DNA from: Bacteroides uniformis
GTDB taxonomy: Bacteria > Bacteroidota > Bacteroidia > Bacteroidales > Bacteroidaceae
Direction: 5' to 3'
Assembly (NCBI RefSeq): GCF_025147485.1
Contig: NZ_CP102263.1
Location: 2,059,501 to 2,123,500, forward strand
Length of the DNA: 64,000 bases
Positions within the stretch are counted from its first letter, which is position 1. Every line of letters starts with the position of its first letter. The position numbers and the translations under genes were made by a program. This document shows, piece by piece, positions 1 to 9,040 of the stretch. The notes under the pieces were generated by a model. The model did not search any database and was not told the origin of the DNA. It saw only the letters and a list, made by a program, of their open reading frames with translations.

Positions 1-1386
1 CGGACCTTGATTCTTTCGGATATATTGGAGACCGGTCAGAATACGCCGACACTTTACCGACAAGTGGCACAGCTGGTAAACAGCCGCGGCATTGAACGCA
101 TCATAGGTGTAGGAAATGAAATCTCTTCCTGCGCTGCACGCTTTAATATAGAGAAGACCTTTTATCCGGATACGGCAGCTTTGATACGCACTATCCAGCG
201 TGGGGAACTGCGCCTTGAAAACGAAATTATTCTGATTAAGGGTGCACGTAAGTTCGGTTTTGACTCCTTGACGGAAGTATTGGAGAAGAAGGTGCACGAA
301 ACTATCCTGGAGGTTAATCTTGGAGCGATGATTGCCAATCTGAACTATTATCGTGGCAAGTTGAAGCCGGAAACAAAGATGGTCTGCATGGTGAAAGCCT
401 CCGCTTACGGTGCAGGTTCTTATGAGATAGCCAAGACTTTGCAGGAACATCATGTCGATTATCTTGCTGTGGCAGTTGCCGACGAAGGCTCCGAACTCCG
501 CAAAGCGGGTATCACAGCGAACATCATTATCATGAATCCTGAGATGACTGCTTTCAAGACCATGTTCGATTACAAGCTGGAGCCCGAAGTATATAGCTTC
601 CATCTGCTGGACGCTTTGATTAAAGAAGCGGAAAAGGAAGGTATCACAAACTTCCCCATCCACATAAAGCTGGATACCGGTATGCACCGCCTGGGGTTTG
701 CTCTGGAGGATATGCCCCGGCTGATAGAACGGCTGAAGGGACAGAATGCCGTGATTGCCCGTTCCGTCTTCTCACATTTGGTAGGGAGCGATTCGCAGCA
801 ATTCGACAGTTTTACACGCCGGCAGATAGAAATGTTCGAAAAAGCGTCCATGGAATTGCAGGGAGCTTTTCCGCATAAGATACTTCGCCATATCTGCAAT
901 TCTGCAGGTATCGAGCGTTTCCCGGGGGCGCAATTCGATATGGTGCGTCTGGGTATCGGTCTTTATGGTGTCAATCCCATAGACAATTCCATTATGAATA
1001 ATGTGAGCACGTTAAAGACTACCATCCTCCAAATACGTGATGTTCCTGAAGAGGATACGGTTGGGTATAGCCGGAAAGGGCATCTCACCCGTCCGTCACG
1101 TATAGCGGCTCTTCCCATTGGTTATGCCGACGGTCTGAATCGCCATCTTGGAAACGGACATGCCTATTGTCTTGTAAACGGCCAACGGGCTGTCTATGTA
1201 GGGAATATCTGCATGGATGTCTGTATGATTGATGTAACGGACATCGATTGCAAGGAGGGTGACAGTGTGGAAATTTTTGGTAATCATCTGCCTATAACCG
1301 TTCTTTCCGATGCGCTTGCAACTATTCCTTATGAGGTGTTGACAAGCGTTTCTACGCGGGTAAAACGTGTTTATTATCAAGACTGA
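1..1386 (+). CDS. MurF-alanine racemase fusion, C-terminal part (cut by window start)
   Basis: The frame is open to base 1, so this is the 3' part of a longer gene. The first ~90 residues resemble the C-terminal domain of MurF (the LILSDILE segment and an SRGIERIIGVG-like stretch). From about residue 98 the protein is a complete alanine racemase, with the PLP-lysine motif MVKASAYGAG near residue 130 and the GYSRKG and PIGYADG segments of the C-terminal domain. Bacteroidales are known to carry this bifunctional fusion. It joins D-Ala-D-Ala to UDP-MurNAc-tripeptide and also makes D-alanine from L-alanine in the cytoplasm. The MurF ATP-binding part lies outside the window. The racemase call is secure; the fusion call rests on the short N-terminal remnant. 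Confidence 0.93.
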   Translation, partial: RTLILSDILETGQNTPTLYRQVAQLVNSRGIERIIGVGNEISSCAARFNIEKTFYPDTAALIRTIQRGELRLENEIILIKGARKFGFDSLTEVLEKKVHETILEVNLGAMIANLNYYRGKLKPETKMVCMVKASAYGAGSYEIAKTLQEHHVDYLAVAVADEGSELRKAGITANIIIMNPEMTAFKTMFDYKLEPEVYSFHLLDALIKEAEKEGITNFPIHIKLDTGMHRLGFALEDMPRLIERLKGQNAVIARSVFSHLVGSDSQQFDSFTRRQIEMFEKASMELQGAFPHKILRHICNSAGIERFPGAQFDMVRLGIGLYGVNPIDNSIMNNVSTLKTTILQIRDVPEEDTVGYSRKGHLTRPSRIAALPIGYADGLNRHLGNGHAYCLVNGQRAVYVGNICMDVCMIDVTDIDCKEGDSVEIFGNHLPITVLSDALATIPYEVLTSVSTRVKRVYYQD

Positions 1387-1497
1387 AGATAGGGGGCAGG
1401 GATTAGGGGATGGAGATTACAATAAAATTAATCCTTAATCCTTAATCCCTAATCCTTAATTTTTCTATCTTTGCATTATAATTAATCAGATATAACT

Positions 1498-1713
1498 ATG
1501 ACAAACTTACTTTTATTAGGCTTTCTGCCCAGCGGCTCCGAATGGATAATTATTGCATTGGTCATCTTACTATTGTTTGGCGGTAAGAAAATTCCCGAAT
1601 TGATGCGTGGTTTGGGCAAAGGAGTGAAGAGCTTCAAGGATGGTGTGAATGAAGCCAAAGAAGAGATAAACAAGGCTCAGGAAGATTTGGATAAACCAGC
1701 TGAAAAGAAATAA
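1498..1713 (+). CDS. tatA: Twin-arginine translocase subunit TatA/E
   Basis: This 71-aa protein has one N-terminal membrane helix (about residues 12-28), then the family signature [20 protein letters not shown] and a charged, Lys/Glu-rich amphipathic tail. TatA oligomers form the channel that moves folded twin-arginine substrates across the inner membrane. The next gene is tatC, 137 bp downstream, so this is a minimal two-gene TatA-TatC system; no tatB is seen here. The start is the ATG at 1498. Confidence 0.95.
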   Translation: MTNLLLLGFLPSGSEWIIIALVILLLFGGKKIPELMRGLGKGVKSFKDGVNEAKEEINKAQEDLDKPAEKK

Positions 1714-1733
1714 AAGGATTTACTATTTGACTA

Positions 1734-1829
1734 TTTACGATTTACTATTTGATACTCTGCAAATTGCAGAAGTATGGGTAGACTTGTTATCTTTCATTCC
1801 ACTGCGTAGCCCAAATAGTAAATCGTAAA
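1734..1829. repeat. Inverted repeat in the tatA-tatC gap
   Basis: A 17-bp arm (TTTACGATTTACTATTT, 1734-1750) has its exact reverse complement at 1813-1829, separated by about 62 bp. Degenerate copies of the ATTTACTATTT word flank both arms. The arms are too AT-rich and too far apart for a classic terminator. The segment may be a dispersed intergenic repeat or a processing or partial-termination site between tatA and tatC. A related short word (TTAATCC, four near-copies) lies at 1429-1460, upstream of tatA. Confidence 0.6.
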
Positions 1830-1850
1830 ATAGTAAATGCATTGGTGTTT

Positions 1851-2672
1851 ATGGCAGAAAAAGAGCTAACCTTTTGGGATCACTTGGACGAGTTGCGCCG
1901 GGTACTGTTTCGTGTGCTTGGTGTGTGGTTTGTATTGGCTATCGGTTATTTTATTGCCATGCCTTATCTGTTTGACAACGTGATACTGGCTCCTTGCCAT
2001 AACGACTTTGTTTTCTATGACCTGCTCCGTTGGATAGGGCAGAAATTGGATTTGAAGGATGAATTCTTTACTCAAGAGTTTCATGTGAAACTCATCAATA
2101 TCAATCTTGCCGCACCGTTCTTTGTCCACATGTCTACCGCTTTCTGGATGTCGGTGGTTACGGCTGCTCCTTATATATTCTATGAAATCTGGCGCTTTGT
2201 AAGCCCTGCCCTTTATCCAAACGAGCGTAAAGGGGTGAGGAAAGCGCTGGGTATAGGTACGGTGATGTTTTTCATCGGTGTGTCGCTGGGGTATTTTATG
2301 GTCTATCCACTGACTTTGCGTTTCCTTTCTACTTATCAATTGAGTGCAGCCATCGAGAATCAAATTTCCCTGAACTCGTACATTGACAATTTCATGATGC
2401 TGGTGCTTTGCATGGGGCTGGCATTCGAACTGCCGCTGGTGACATGGCTGCTTTCCCTGCTGGGACTGGTGCACAAGACCTTTTTGCGGAAATACCGCCG
2501 TCATGCTGTTGTCATCATTGTTATTGCCTCGGCCATCATTACTCCGACCGGTGACCCGTTTACCTTGACAGTAGTGGCGGTGCCGCTTTATCTGCTCTAT
2601 GAGTTGAGTATCCTGATGATAAAGGATAAAAAAACTGATGATGAAGCGGAAGAAGTGGAGACAGAGGAATGA
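1851..2672 (+). CDS. tatC: Sec-independent translocase TatC
   Basis: TatC is the multi-spanning receptor that recognises twin-arginine signal peptides. The N-terminal DHLDELRR motif and the conserved FVSPALYPNERKG loop are visible, with about six hydrophobic segments and an acidic tail. I start at the ATG at 1851 (MAEKELTFWDHL); an in-frame TTG at 1842 would add only three residues. Between helices 1 and 2 there is a longer loop with a CHNDFVF segment. The stop overlaps the start of the following helicase gene by 4 nt (ATGA), which suggests translational coupling. Confidence 0.95.
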   Translation: MAEKELTFWDHLDELRRVLFRVLGVWFVLAIGYFIAMPYLFDNVILAPCHNDFVFYDLLRWIGQKLDLKDEFFTQEFHVKLININLAAPFFVHMSTAFWMSVVTAAPYIFYEIWRFVSPALYPNERKGVRKALGIGTVMFFIGVSLGYFMVYPLTLRFLSTYQLSAAIENQISLNSYIDNFMMLVLCMGLAFELPLVTWLLSLLGLVHKTFLRKYRRHAVVIIVIASAIITPTGDPFTLTVVAVPLYLLYELSILMIKDKKTDDEAEEVETEE

Positions 2673-5600
2673 CGGATTGTGAAGTAAAAGAATATTTTAG
2701 TATATTGCAGGAAGCCTGCCACGTTGAGGAAAGCTCCCTGGATGTGGCCTATCGGCAATTGCGCGAATTGCTGGAGCGTTTGTGCCGTACACAGATGCCC
2801 GACGGAAGCTTGCAGATGACGGACCTTTCTGCACGTATCAGTTTCGTGGCTTCGAAGGCCGGACTTTCCACCGTGGAACAGAACCGTCTGCATACCTTCC
2901 GGCTGACCTCCAATGCTATTCTGAACCGCCAGACGGAACCGCAACGTGAACAGTTGTTGCGTGATGCCAAGACACTGGCATTCTTTGTCAAGCGCTTGAC
3001 AGGGGAGGAGATACCTGCCGGGCTTTATCGCCTGCTGCCCCGTGCGGATGCCACCTATATAGTGGCGCCGCCCGCCAAAGAGCAGATAAAGCGCATGCGC
3101 GTCTGTTTTCAGTATGCCGATGATACTTACTTATATGTACTGCCAGTAGACACTGTGGCCGATGAGCCGTTACGTGTCCGTTACAATGTACCTCAGATTA
3201 ATGAAGAGTTTGCAGAAACCTGCCGGATTCTGTGGCGGCATGCCCAGGTCAATCTGCTGGATGTTACGGTGGACGAAGCCGGCATACTTACTCCTTCCTT
3301 TATTGTACTTGAGCCCGATTACTTGATAGACATCAGTTCGCTTGCCGAATGCTTTAAGGATTACGGACATCATCCTGCCAACTATATCCTGGCACGGCTC
3401 CAGTCGCCGGACAATACCCGTCCGTTACTGTTGGGTAATATTGCCAACCTCTTTCTGGACGAGTGGATTCATGCCAAGGAGGCACCCGATTATTTGGCAT
3501 GCATGAAGAAGGCCTTCCGTTCTTATCCCATTGAGCTGGCAGCATGTGCCGACCTGCGCGACCGGGAGAAGGAAGCCGAATTCTTTTCCGATTGCAAGCG
3601 CCATTTCGACAATATCCGCCGGACGGTGACAGAAACATTCCGTGCATCCGGCTATGAACTCGATAGGACTGATGCCGTGCTGGAACCCTCTTACATCTGT
3701 GAAGCATTGGGTTTGCAAGGGCGTCTGGACTACATGCAGCGGGATATGACCTCGTTCATTGAAATGAAGTCCGGTAAGGCGGACGAGTATTCCATCCGTG
3801 GTAAGGTGGAGCCTAAAGAAAACAATAAGGTACAGATGTTGCTCTATCAGGCTGTGTTGGAGTATTCTATGGGAATGGACCATCGACGTGTAAAGGCCTA
3901 CCTGCTCTATACCCGTTATCCGTTGCTTTATCCGGCACGTCCTTCGTGGGCAATGGTGCGCCGTGTGATGGATGTGCGTAACCGGATTGTAGCCAATGAA
4001 TATGGCATCCAGTTACGGAACAGCCCGCAGTATACGGCAGAGCGCCTGAAAGACATTCATCCGGACACCTTGAACGAGCGCGGTTTGGACAATACCTTGT
4101 GGAAACGTTTCCTTTACCCTTCCATCGATGCCGTAGCGCAACGCATCCGTTCGCTTTCGTCGTTGGAACAAAGCTATTTTTATACGCTCTATAATTTTAT
4201 AACCAAGGAACTCTATACCTCCAAATCTGGAGATGTGGATTATGAAGGACGTACCGGCGCTGCCGCCCTCTGGCTTTCCACACTGGCTGAGAAATGTGAG
4301 GCAGGTGAAATTCTGTACGATTTGGCTATTTGCGAGAATCATGCGGCAGATGCGCATAAACCGTATTTGTCCCTCAGAACGAAGCAAATGGTTGCTTCCC
4401 GGCAGGAGCGGGTTCTGCCCAATTTCCGCCAGGGTGATGCGGTGGTTCTTTACGAACGGAATACGGATACCGACAACGTTACCAACAAGATGGTGTTTAA
4501 AGGTAATATAGAGTGCATATCCGATGACGAGGTTTGTATCCGTCTTCGTGCCACCCAGCAGAATGCGGGTGTATTGCCTGTTGCTAGCCTCTATGCCATA
4601 GAGCACGACTATATGGACACCTCCTTTCGTAGCATGTATCTGGGACTTTCCGCTTTCCTTTCTGCCACCCAAAGACGGCGTGACTTGTTGTTGGGGCAGC
4701 GCTCTCCCGAATTCGATACTTCTTTGGATGCCGCTATTACGACCGCTCCGGATGATTTTTCGCGGATTATTCTGAAAGCGCAGGCTGCTCGCGACTATTT
4801 CCTTTTAATCGGTCCGCCGGGTACTGGCAAGACCTCTCGCGCGCTGCGGGGCATGGTAGAAGCCTTTTACCGGGAGGGGAAACAGATTCTACTGCTTTCG
4901 TATACCAATCGTGCTGTAGATGAAATCAGTAAGGCGCTGGCTTCCATTGAGCCTGAAATAGACTTTATCCGTTTAGGCAGTGAGTTGTCTTGCGATGACT
5001 CATTCCGCCCGTATCTGATTGAGAATGTGTTGGAACCTTGTGCCACTCGGCGGCAGGTGCAGGAGCGCATTGCCCGTTGCCGTGTTTTTGTCGGTACGGT
5101 TGCCACGCTCTCATCCAAGACCGAACTTTTCCGGTTGAAGACTTTTGATGTAGCGATTGTGGATGAGGCTACCCAAATTTTGGAACCACAACTGCTGGGG
5201 TTACTCTGTACCCGCAATCCCGCAGGCGCGGATGCCATCGGCAAATTTATTTTGATAGGTGACCATAAGCAGCTACCCGCAGTGGTCTTGCAGTCGTCCG
5301 AGCAGTCGGAAGTGTGTGACGAAGCTTTGCAGGCCATCGGATTGTATAATTTGAAAGATTCCCTTTTCGAACGCCTTTATAGGAATCTCTCCAAGGAAAG
5401 TGCCAATCGCCAGGCATCAACCTCTCATTCTTCATCTTTTATCCCTCATCCCTCCTACGACATGCTCTGCCGTCAGGGTCGTATGAATATCGAGGTAGCT
5501 TTGTTTCCTAACCGGGCTTTTTACGGTGGTCTGTTGGAACCGGTTGGTCTGCCGCACCAGCAGGGAGAGCTGACTCTTGCTCCTGAGCTGTGTGATTGTG

Positions 5601-6103
5601 AGTTTGCCGGCTTGCTGACTCGTCGTGTCGCTTTTCTGCCTGCCGCAGTCGAACCGCCGGCACAGTCGGCCAAGATGAACCATTCGGAGGCGCGGATTGT
5701 GGCACGGTTGGCAGCGGCTATCTATCGGCAGTATGCAGCTGTTTCCGGTTTTAACCCGGCTGTCACTTTAGGTGTCATCACTCCTTATCGCAGTCAGATA
5801 GCCTTGATTAAGAAAGAGATTGCCGCTTTGGGTATTGCTCCTTTGGAGGATATATTGGTAGACACCGTGGAACGCTTCCAAGGTAGCGAACGGGATGTCA
5901 TTATCTACTCTTTCTGTGTGAACCGGGCTTATCAGTTGAAGTTTCTGGCAAATATGACGGAGGAAAACGGTACTCGGATTGACCGGAAATTGAATGTAGC
6001 CCTTACTCGTGCCCGCAAGCAGATGTTTATGACAGGAGTGCCGCAACTATTGAAACTTAATCCTATTTATGCCGAGCTCTTGTCTGTAGTTTGCCATTCG
6101 TAA
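2669..6103 (+). CDS. Dna2-like fusion: PD-(D/E)XK nuclease plus superfamily 1 helicase
   Basis: This 1144-aa protein has no signal peptide. A Cas4/RecB-type nuclease core is visible at about residues 351-376, with GRLDYM followed by FIEMKSGKA giving the D...E-x-K metal site. The C-terminal half is an AAA_11/AAA_12 SF1 helicase: Walker A GPPGTGKT at 715-722, the DEAT Walker B box near 832, a GDHKQLPAV motif III, an ERFQGSERDVIIYS motif V region and LNVALTRARKQ motif VI. This order matches eukaryotic Dna2 and bacterial DNA end-processing nucleases. A role in DNA repair or replication is inferred. It is coupled to tatC by a 4-nt overlap. About 35 Ser/Thr/Arg-rich residues near 915-930 look like a linker. 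Confidence 0.88.
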   Translation: MTDCEVKEYFSILQEACHVEESSLDVAYRQLRELLERLCRTQMPDGSLQMTDLSARISFVASKAGLSTVEQNRLHTFRLTSNAILNRQTEPQREQLLRDAKTLAFFVKRLTGEEIPAGLYRLLPRADATYIVAPPAKEQIKRMRVCFQYADDTYLYVLPVDTVADEPLRVRYNVPQINEEFAETCRILWRHAQVNLLDVTVDEAGILTPSFIVLEPDYLIDISSLAECFKDYGHHPANYILARLQSPDNTRPLLLGNIANLFLDEWIHAKEAPDYLACMKKAFRSYPIELAACADLRDREKEAEFFSDCKRHFDNIRRTVTETFRASGYELDRTDAVLEPSYICEALGLQGRLDYMQRDMTSFIEMKSGKADEYSIRGKVEPKENNKVQMLLYQAVLEYSMGMDHRRVKAYLLYTRYPLLYPARPSWAMVRRVMDVRNRIVANEYGIQLRNSPQYTAERLKDIHPDTLNERGLDNTLWKRFLYPSIDAVAQRIRSLSSLEQSYFYTLYNFITKELYTSKSGDVDYEGRTGAAALWLSTLAEKCEAGEILYDLAICENHAADAHKPYLSLRTKQMVASRQERVLPNFRQGDAVVLYERNTDTDNVTNKMVFKGNIECISDDEVCIRLRATQQNAGVLPVASLYAIEHDYMDTSFRSMYLGLSAFLSATQRRRDLLLGQRSPEFDTSLDAAITTAPDDFSRIILKAQAARDYFLLIGPPGTGKTSRALRGMVEAFYREGKQILLLSYTNRAVDEISKALASIEPEIDFIRLGSELSCDDSFRPYLIENVLEPCATRRQVQERIARCRVFVGTVATLSSKTELFRLKTFDVAIVDEATQILEPQLLGLLCTRNPAGADAIGKFILIGDHKQLPAVVLQSSEQSEVCDEALQAIGLYNLKDSLFERLYRNLSKESANRQASTSHSSSFIPHPSYDMLCRQGRMNIEVALFPNRAFYGGLLEPVGLPHQQGELTLAPELCDCEFAGLLTRRVAFLPAAVEPPAQSAKMNHSEARIVARLAAAIYRQYAAVSGFNPAVTLGVITPYRSQIALIKKEIAALGIAPLEDILVDTVERFQGSERDVIIYSFCVNRAYQLKFLANMTEENGTRIDRKLNVALTRARKQMFMTGVPQLLKLNPIYAELLSVVCHS

Positions 6104-6180
6104 CCGTCTTATTTAGTAAATCTTAAATATTTTCTGCTTCTTTATAGAGTTTATTAATAACGCTGTGTGAGATAAACCAT

Positions 6181-6262
6181 TATCTTTGCATCACGTTTTT
6201 TTCATAGAGATTTAGATTTAAGGTTAGAAGAATTGTGGAAGTCGTGAGACTTCCCTTTTTTT
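6181..6262 (+). ncRNA. Candidate short transcript: promoter box followed by a terminator
   Basis: A TATCTTTG -7 box lies at 6181-6188, just past the helicase gene, but no reading frame follows on the plus strand. About 50 nt downstream there is a strong intrinsic terminator: stem GGAAGTC/GACTTCC, loop GTGA, then a long T tract (6237-6262). Promoter plus terminator would give an RNA of roughly 65-70 nt. It could be an independent small RNA, or simply a promoter remnant next to the helicase terminator. No clear -33 box was identified. Confidence 0.35.
6237..6262 (+). terminator. Intrinsic terminator after the helicase gene
   Basis: A 7-bp perfect stem (GGAAGTC with GACTTCC), a GTGA tetraloop and seven to eight T residues follow immediately. 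Confidence 0.75.
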
Positions 6263-6318
6263 CATCTTAAATTGTGTTCCATTTACAGTTTTTTGTTTTT
6301 GACTGTAATTGAACGAAG

Positions 6319-6348
6319 AAAAGCCATTTCGTGAGAAAAGGCTTTTTT
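6319..6348. terminator. Second hairpin with T tract between convergent genes
   Basis: An AAGCC...GGCTT stem is flanked by an A run on the left and a T run on the right, so it could terminate transcription from either direction. It sits between the plus-strand helicase and the minus-strand MFS gene. Confidence 0.55.
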
Positions 6349-6350
6349 TG

Positions 6351-6393
6351 TGCGGAGTTTGCAAGGCATGTAATGCAGTTTGCAAACTCCGCA
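6351..6393. repeat. 14-bp perfect inverted repeat downstream of the MFS gene
   Basis: TGCGGAGTTTGCAA (6351-6364) pairs exactly with 6380-6393, with a 15-nt loop. It lies 30 bp past the minus-strand MFS stop. There is no T tract directly after the stem on either strand, so it may stabilise a 3' end rather than terminate by itself. Confidence 0.6.
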
Positions 6394-6424
6394 TGATTCT
6401 GAATATCTATATAGAGACTTCTGA

Positions 6425-7915
6425 TTAGTCCACTATAATCGGTTTGTACTTCGGAACCAGTGCCTTCATGATGCACCAGCCTATCAGGTAGGACACTGCA
6501 CATACACAGAAGATGATGAAATATCCGGCAGGCTTGCCCTGGAATCCAAGAAATACCATTTGTGTCTTGTCGGCATAGTCGAACAGCAAACCGGAACTCA
6601 TGTTGATAAGGAATGAGCTGATACCGCCCGCCATACCTCCGATTCCCACAATGGTGGCAATGGTGCTCTTGGGAAACATATCACCTACCACAGAATAGAT
6701 GTTGGCCGACCAGGACTGATGGGCAGCGCCTGCAATACCTATGATGATAATCGGGAACCAATAGGCTTGTTCGCCAAATACTTCCTTGTTGCCCAATGGC
6801 TGTGCAAACAATGCCAATAGCGGGAACAGTGCAAAGATGAACATGGCCTGCATGCGTGCGGCGTAGGGGTTCTTACCGGTTTTGTTGATAATGATGGTGG
6901 GCAATTTCCCGCCATAGACGGACAACATCGTGATGGCATAGAGCACAAAGATAAGCATCTGTGCCGTGGGAGTATCTGAGGAGAATCCGTAAACGTCCGA
7001 AATGTATGCGGGTGCCCAGAAGAGGAAGAACCACCATACACCGTCAGTCATGAATTTGCCGAAAAATACAGCCCAGGTTTGCGGATATTTGAAACATTGC
7101 AGGAAAGAAATGCTCTTTTCATCCTTGGTTGTCGGAGTAGTCGCCTTTTTATCCTTCTCATTGTCTTTGTCTTGTTCTATATATGCCAGCTCAGCTGCGT
7201 TTACGTGTGGATTTTCATCAGGTTTCTTGTACATGAATATCCACAGTCCCATCCAGATGAAACCCAATCCGCCGATAACGATAAAAGCCATTTCCCAGCC
7301 GTTGCCCACGCCCATGCGTTGGAAGTAGCGGGCCAGGGTAGGGATACACAATGGGGCTATCAGTGCTCCGATGGTAGAGCCGGCATTGAATATGGAAGTG
7401 GAGAAGGCACGGTCTTTCTTTGGAAAATATTCGGCAGTCACCTTGATGGCGGCAGGAAAGTTTCCTGCTTCACCGATGCCCAGTATGATACGGGCGGCAA
7501 TGAAGTAGTAAACGCTGGTGATGGCTATGGTAGAGGCCAATGCACCGGTAGCGCTAATCATGTTGGCGGCATTTTCAATGCCGAGGGTCATTTCTGTGGC
7601 AAGTCCGCAGAGGGCGTGCATACAAGCACCGATAGACCATACGGCAATGGCCCATAAATACCCTTTTTTCGTTCCCATCCAGTCGATGAAACGTCCGGCA
7701 AACAGATTGCCTAAGGCATAGACGATGGAAAAGATAGCTGTGATGTAGCCGTAGTGTGTATCGGTCCAGTGGAATTCGGGGGAGATGAAATCTTTCCAGG
7801 TCAATGAAAGAACCTGGCGGTCGAGGTAATTGACGGTTGTCGCGAAGAATAGCATGGCGCAGATAATCCAACGGTAATTGGTCATCCGCCCTGCGGTGTT
7901 TTGAAATGTACTCAT
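6425..7915 (-). CDS. MFS transporter, hexuronate (ExuT-like) family
   Basis: This is a 496-aa carrier with about 12 membrane helices. The first helices carry the anion:cation symporter pattern (NYLDRQVLS in helix 1, then GRFIDWMGTKKGYLWA between helices 2 and 3). The central loop is long and charged (PDENPHVNAAELAYIEQDKDNEKDKK). I start at the ATG at 7915 (MSTFQNTAGRMTNYRW); upstream in-frame codons run back through the promoter and are not credible. The neighbouring KduI and permease genes suggest a hexuronate or unsaturated-uronate substrate, but a terminator at 8007-8037 gives it its own transcript. The exact substrate cannot be told from the sequence. Confidence 0.85.
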   Translation of the reverse strand: MSTFQNTAGRMTNYRWIICAMLFFATTVNYLDRQVLSLTWKDFISPEFHWTDTHYGYITAIFSIVYALGNLFAGRFIDWMGTKKGYLWAIAVWSIGACMHALCGLATEMTLGIENAANMISATGALASTIAITSVYYFIAARIILGIGEAGNFPAAIKVTAEYFPKKDRAFSTSIFNAGSTIGALIAPLCIPTLARYFQRMGVGNGWEMAFIVIGGLGFIWMGLWIFMYKKPDENPHVNAAELAYIEQDKDNEKDKKATTPTTKDEKSISFLQCFKYPQTWAVFFGKFMTDGVWWFFLFWAPAYISDVYGFSSDTPTAQMLIFVLYAITMLSVYGGKLPTIIINKTGKNPYAARMQAMFIFALFPLLALFAQPLGNKEVFGEQAYWFPIIIIGIAGAAHQSWSANIYSVVGDMFPKSTIATIVGIGGMAGGISSFLINMSSGLLFDYADKTQMVFLGFQGKPAGYFIIFCVCAVSYLIGWCIMKALVPKYKPIIVD

Positions 7916-7938
7916 GATAATAGATTTATATTTTGATG

Positions 7939-7946
7939 CAAATGTA
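7939..7946 (-). promoter_or_regulatory. -7 promoter box for the MFS gene
   Basis: TACATTTG on the minus strand, 24 bp upstream of the MFS start, fits the Bacteroides TAnnTTTG -7 element. A matching -33 TTTG is not obvious. Confidence 0.5.
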
Positions 7947-8006
7947 GGGGTTTGTGTGTTGTTCGAGGTGTAATATTGAGTAAAAAGGATGTAGAAAATG
8001 ACAAAA

Positions 8007-8037
8007 ATAGGCATGGATTATTTAAGTCCATGCCTAT
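8007..8037 (-). terminator. Terminator of the permease-kduI operon
   Basis: On the minus strand an 11-bp perfect stem (ATAGGCATGGA with TCCATGCCTAT, 9-nt loop) is followed directly by TTTTTG. It lies 20 bp after the kduI stop. Confidence 0.8.
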
Positions 8038-8056
8038 CGGACGTTGCAGGGCAACT

Positions 8057-9013
8057 TTATTTCATATCGATGTATTTGATTTCGTCTTTGTCGCTGTATT
8101 TCAGGTTTTCACCGCCCATACCCCAGATGAAAGTATAGTTGCTGGTTCCGGCAGCAGCGTGGATGGACCATTCGGGAGAAGTGATGGCTTGTTCGTTGTG
8201 CAGCCATATCAAACGTTCTTCCTGCGGTTCGCCCATCAGGTGACAGATAGCGTTGCCGGGTTTCAGGTTGAAGTAGTAGTAAGCTTCCATGCGGCGAGTG
8301 TGCGTGTGGGCAGGCATGGTATTCCATACAGAGCCGGGAGCCAGTTCCGTGAGTCCCATCTGCAACTGGTTGGTACCGCCGTCTTTCACTCTTTCCAGTA
8401 CATCTTTCACAATCAGCTGGTTTACGATACGGTCGTTGCTGTCTTCCATTTTTCCATAATGGTCGGAGATGCCCAGTGCATATTTCTTGGGGTTGGCTTT
8501 CTGAAGCTTGGCATCGGTGGTAATCAGCTGAGTAACATAGGGTTTGTAGGCCGGGGCCGAGTTGATGTAGAACTTGGCGGGATTGGTAGCGTCGTTGCTC
8601 TTGAAGGTTACTTCCTTATTTCCGCAGCCTACGTAAAGGGCTTCCTTATACTTCATGGGGTATTCCTTACCGTCTACAGTAACCACTCCGTCACCGCCGG
8701 TATTGATGACACCCAGTTCGCGGCGTTCGAGGAAGTAAGTGATTTCCGGACCCAGTTCACGGAACACTTCCAACTTCAATGTCTTGTTCACCGGCATGGC
8801 GCCACCGTAAATCAATCGGTCGTAGAGGGTGTAGGTTACGTTGATTTCATCCGGAGCCATCACTTTGTCCATCATGAATCTGCTGCGCAGAAGTTCCGTG
8901 TCATAATGCTTCACGTCCTGCGGATGGCAGGCGGTCTGCACTTTGTAATTCACTTGGGCATTGGCTGCCATGGCAGCTGCTCCCATCATAAATGCAAGTA
9001 CTAACTTTTTCAT
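8057..9013 (-). CDS. kduI: 5-keto-4-deoxyuronate isomerase with N-terminal signal peptide
   Basis: KduI converts 4-deoxy-L-threo-5-hexosulose uronate to 3-deoxy-D-glycero-2,5-hexodiulosonate in the breakdown of pectin and glycosaminoglycan uronates. The metal ligands are present as H236, H238, E243 and H285, with exactly the spacing of H196, H198, E203 and H245 in the 278-aa E. coli enzyme. The whole protein is 40 residues longer. The extra N-terminus starts [20 protein letters not shown], a typical Sec signal peptide with an ANA-Q cleavage site, so this copy is predicted to be periplasmic whereas the usual enzyme is cytoplasmic. It sits 27 nt downstream of the PTS IIC-like gene in one operon. 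Confidence 0.92.
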   Translation of the reverse strand: MKKLVLAFMMGAAAMAANAQVNYKVQTACHPQDVKHYDTELLRSRFMMDKVMAPDEINVTYTLYDRLIYGGAMPVNKTLKLEVFRELGPEITYFLERRELGVINTGGDGVVTVDGKEYPMKYKEALYVGCGNKEVTFKSNDATNPAKFYINSAPAYKPYVTQLITTDAKLQKANPKKYALGISDHYGKMEDSNDRIVNQLIVKDVLERVKDGGTNQLQMGLTELAPGSVWNTMPAHTHTRRMEAYYYFNLKPGNAICHLMGEPQEERLIWLHNEQAITSPEWSIHAAAGTSNYTFIWGMGGENLKYSDKDEIKYIDMK

Positions 9014-9040
9014 AATCCGTTACTATTTAATTTTTAACTT

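Noticed and set aside
7916..8014. Longer N-terminus for the ExuT-like MFS gene
   Set aside because: The added residues lie across the -7 promoter box and the kduI terminator; the ATG at 7915 gives a normal MFS start.
7952..9004. 350-aa plus-strand frame opposite kduI
   Set aside because: It is the antisense shadow of kduI, which has intact metal ligands and a signal peptide. The plus-strand translation has no domain features.
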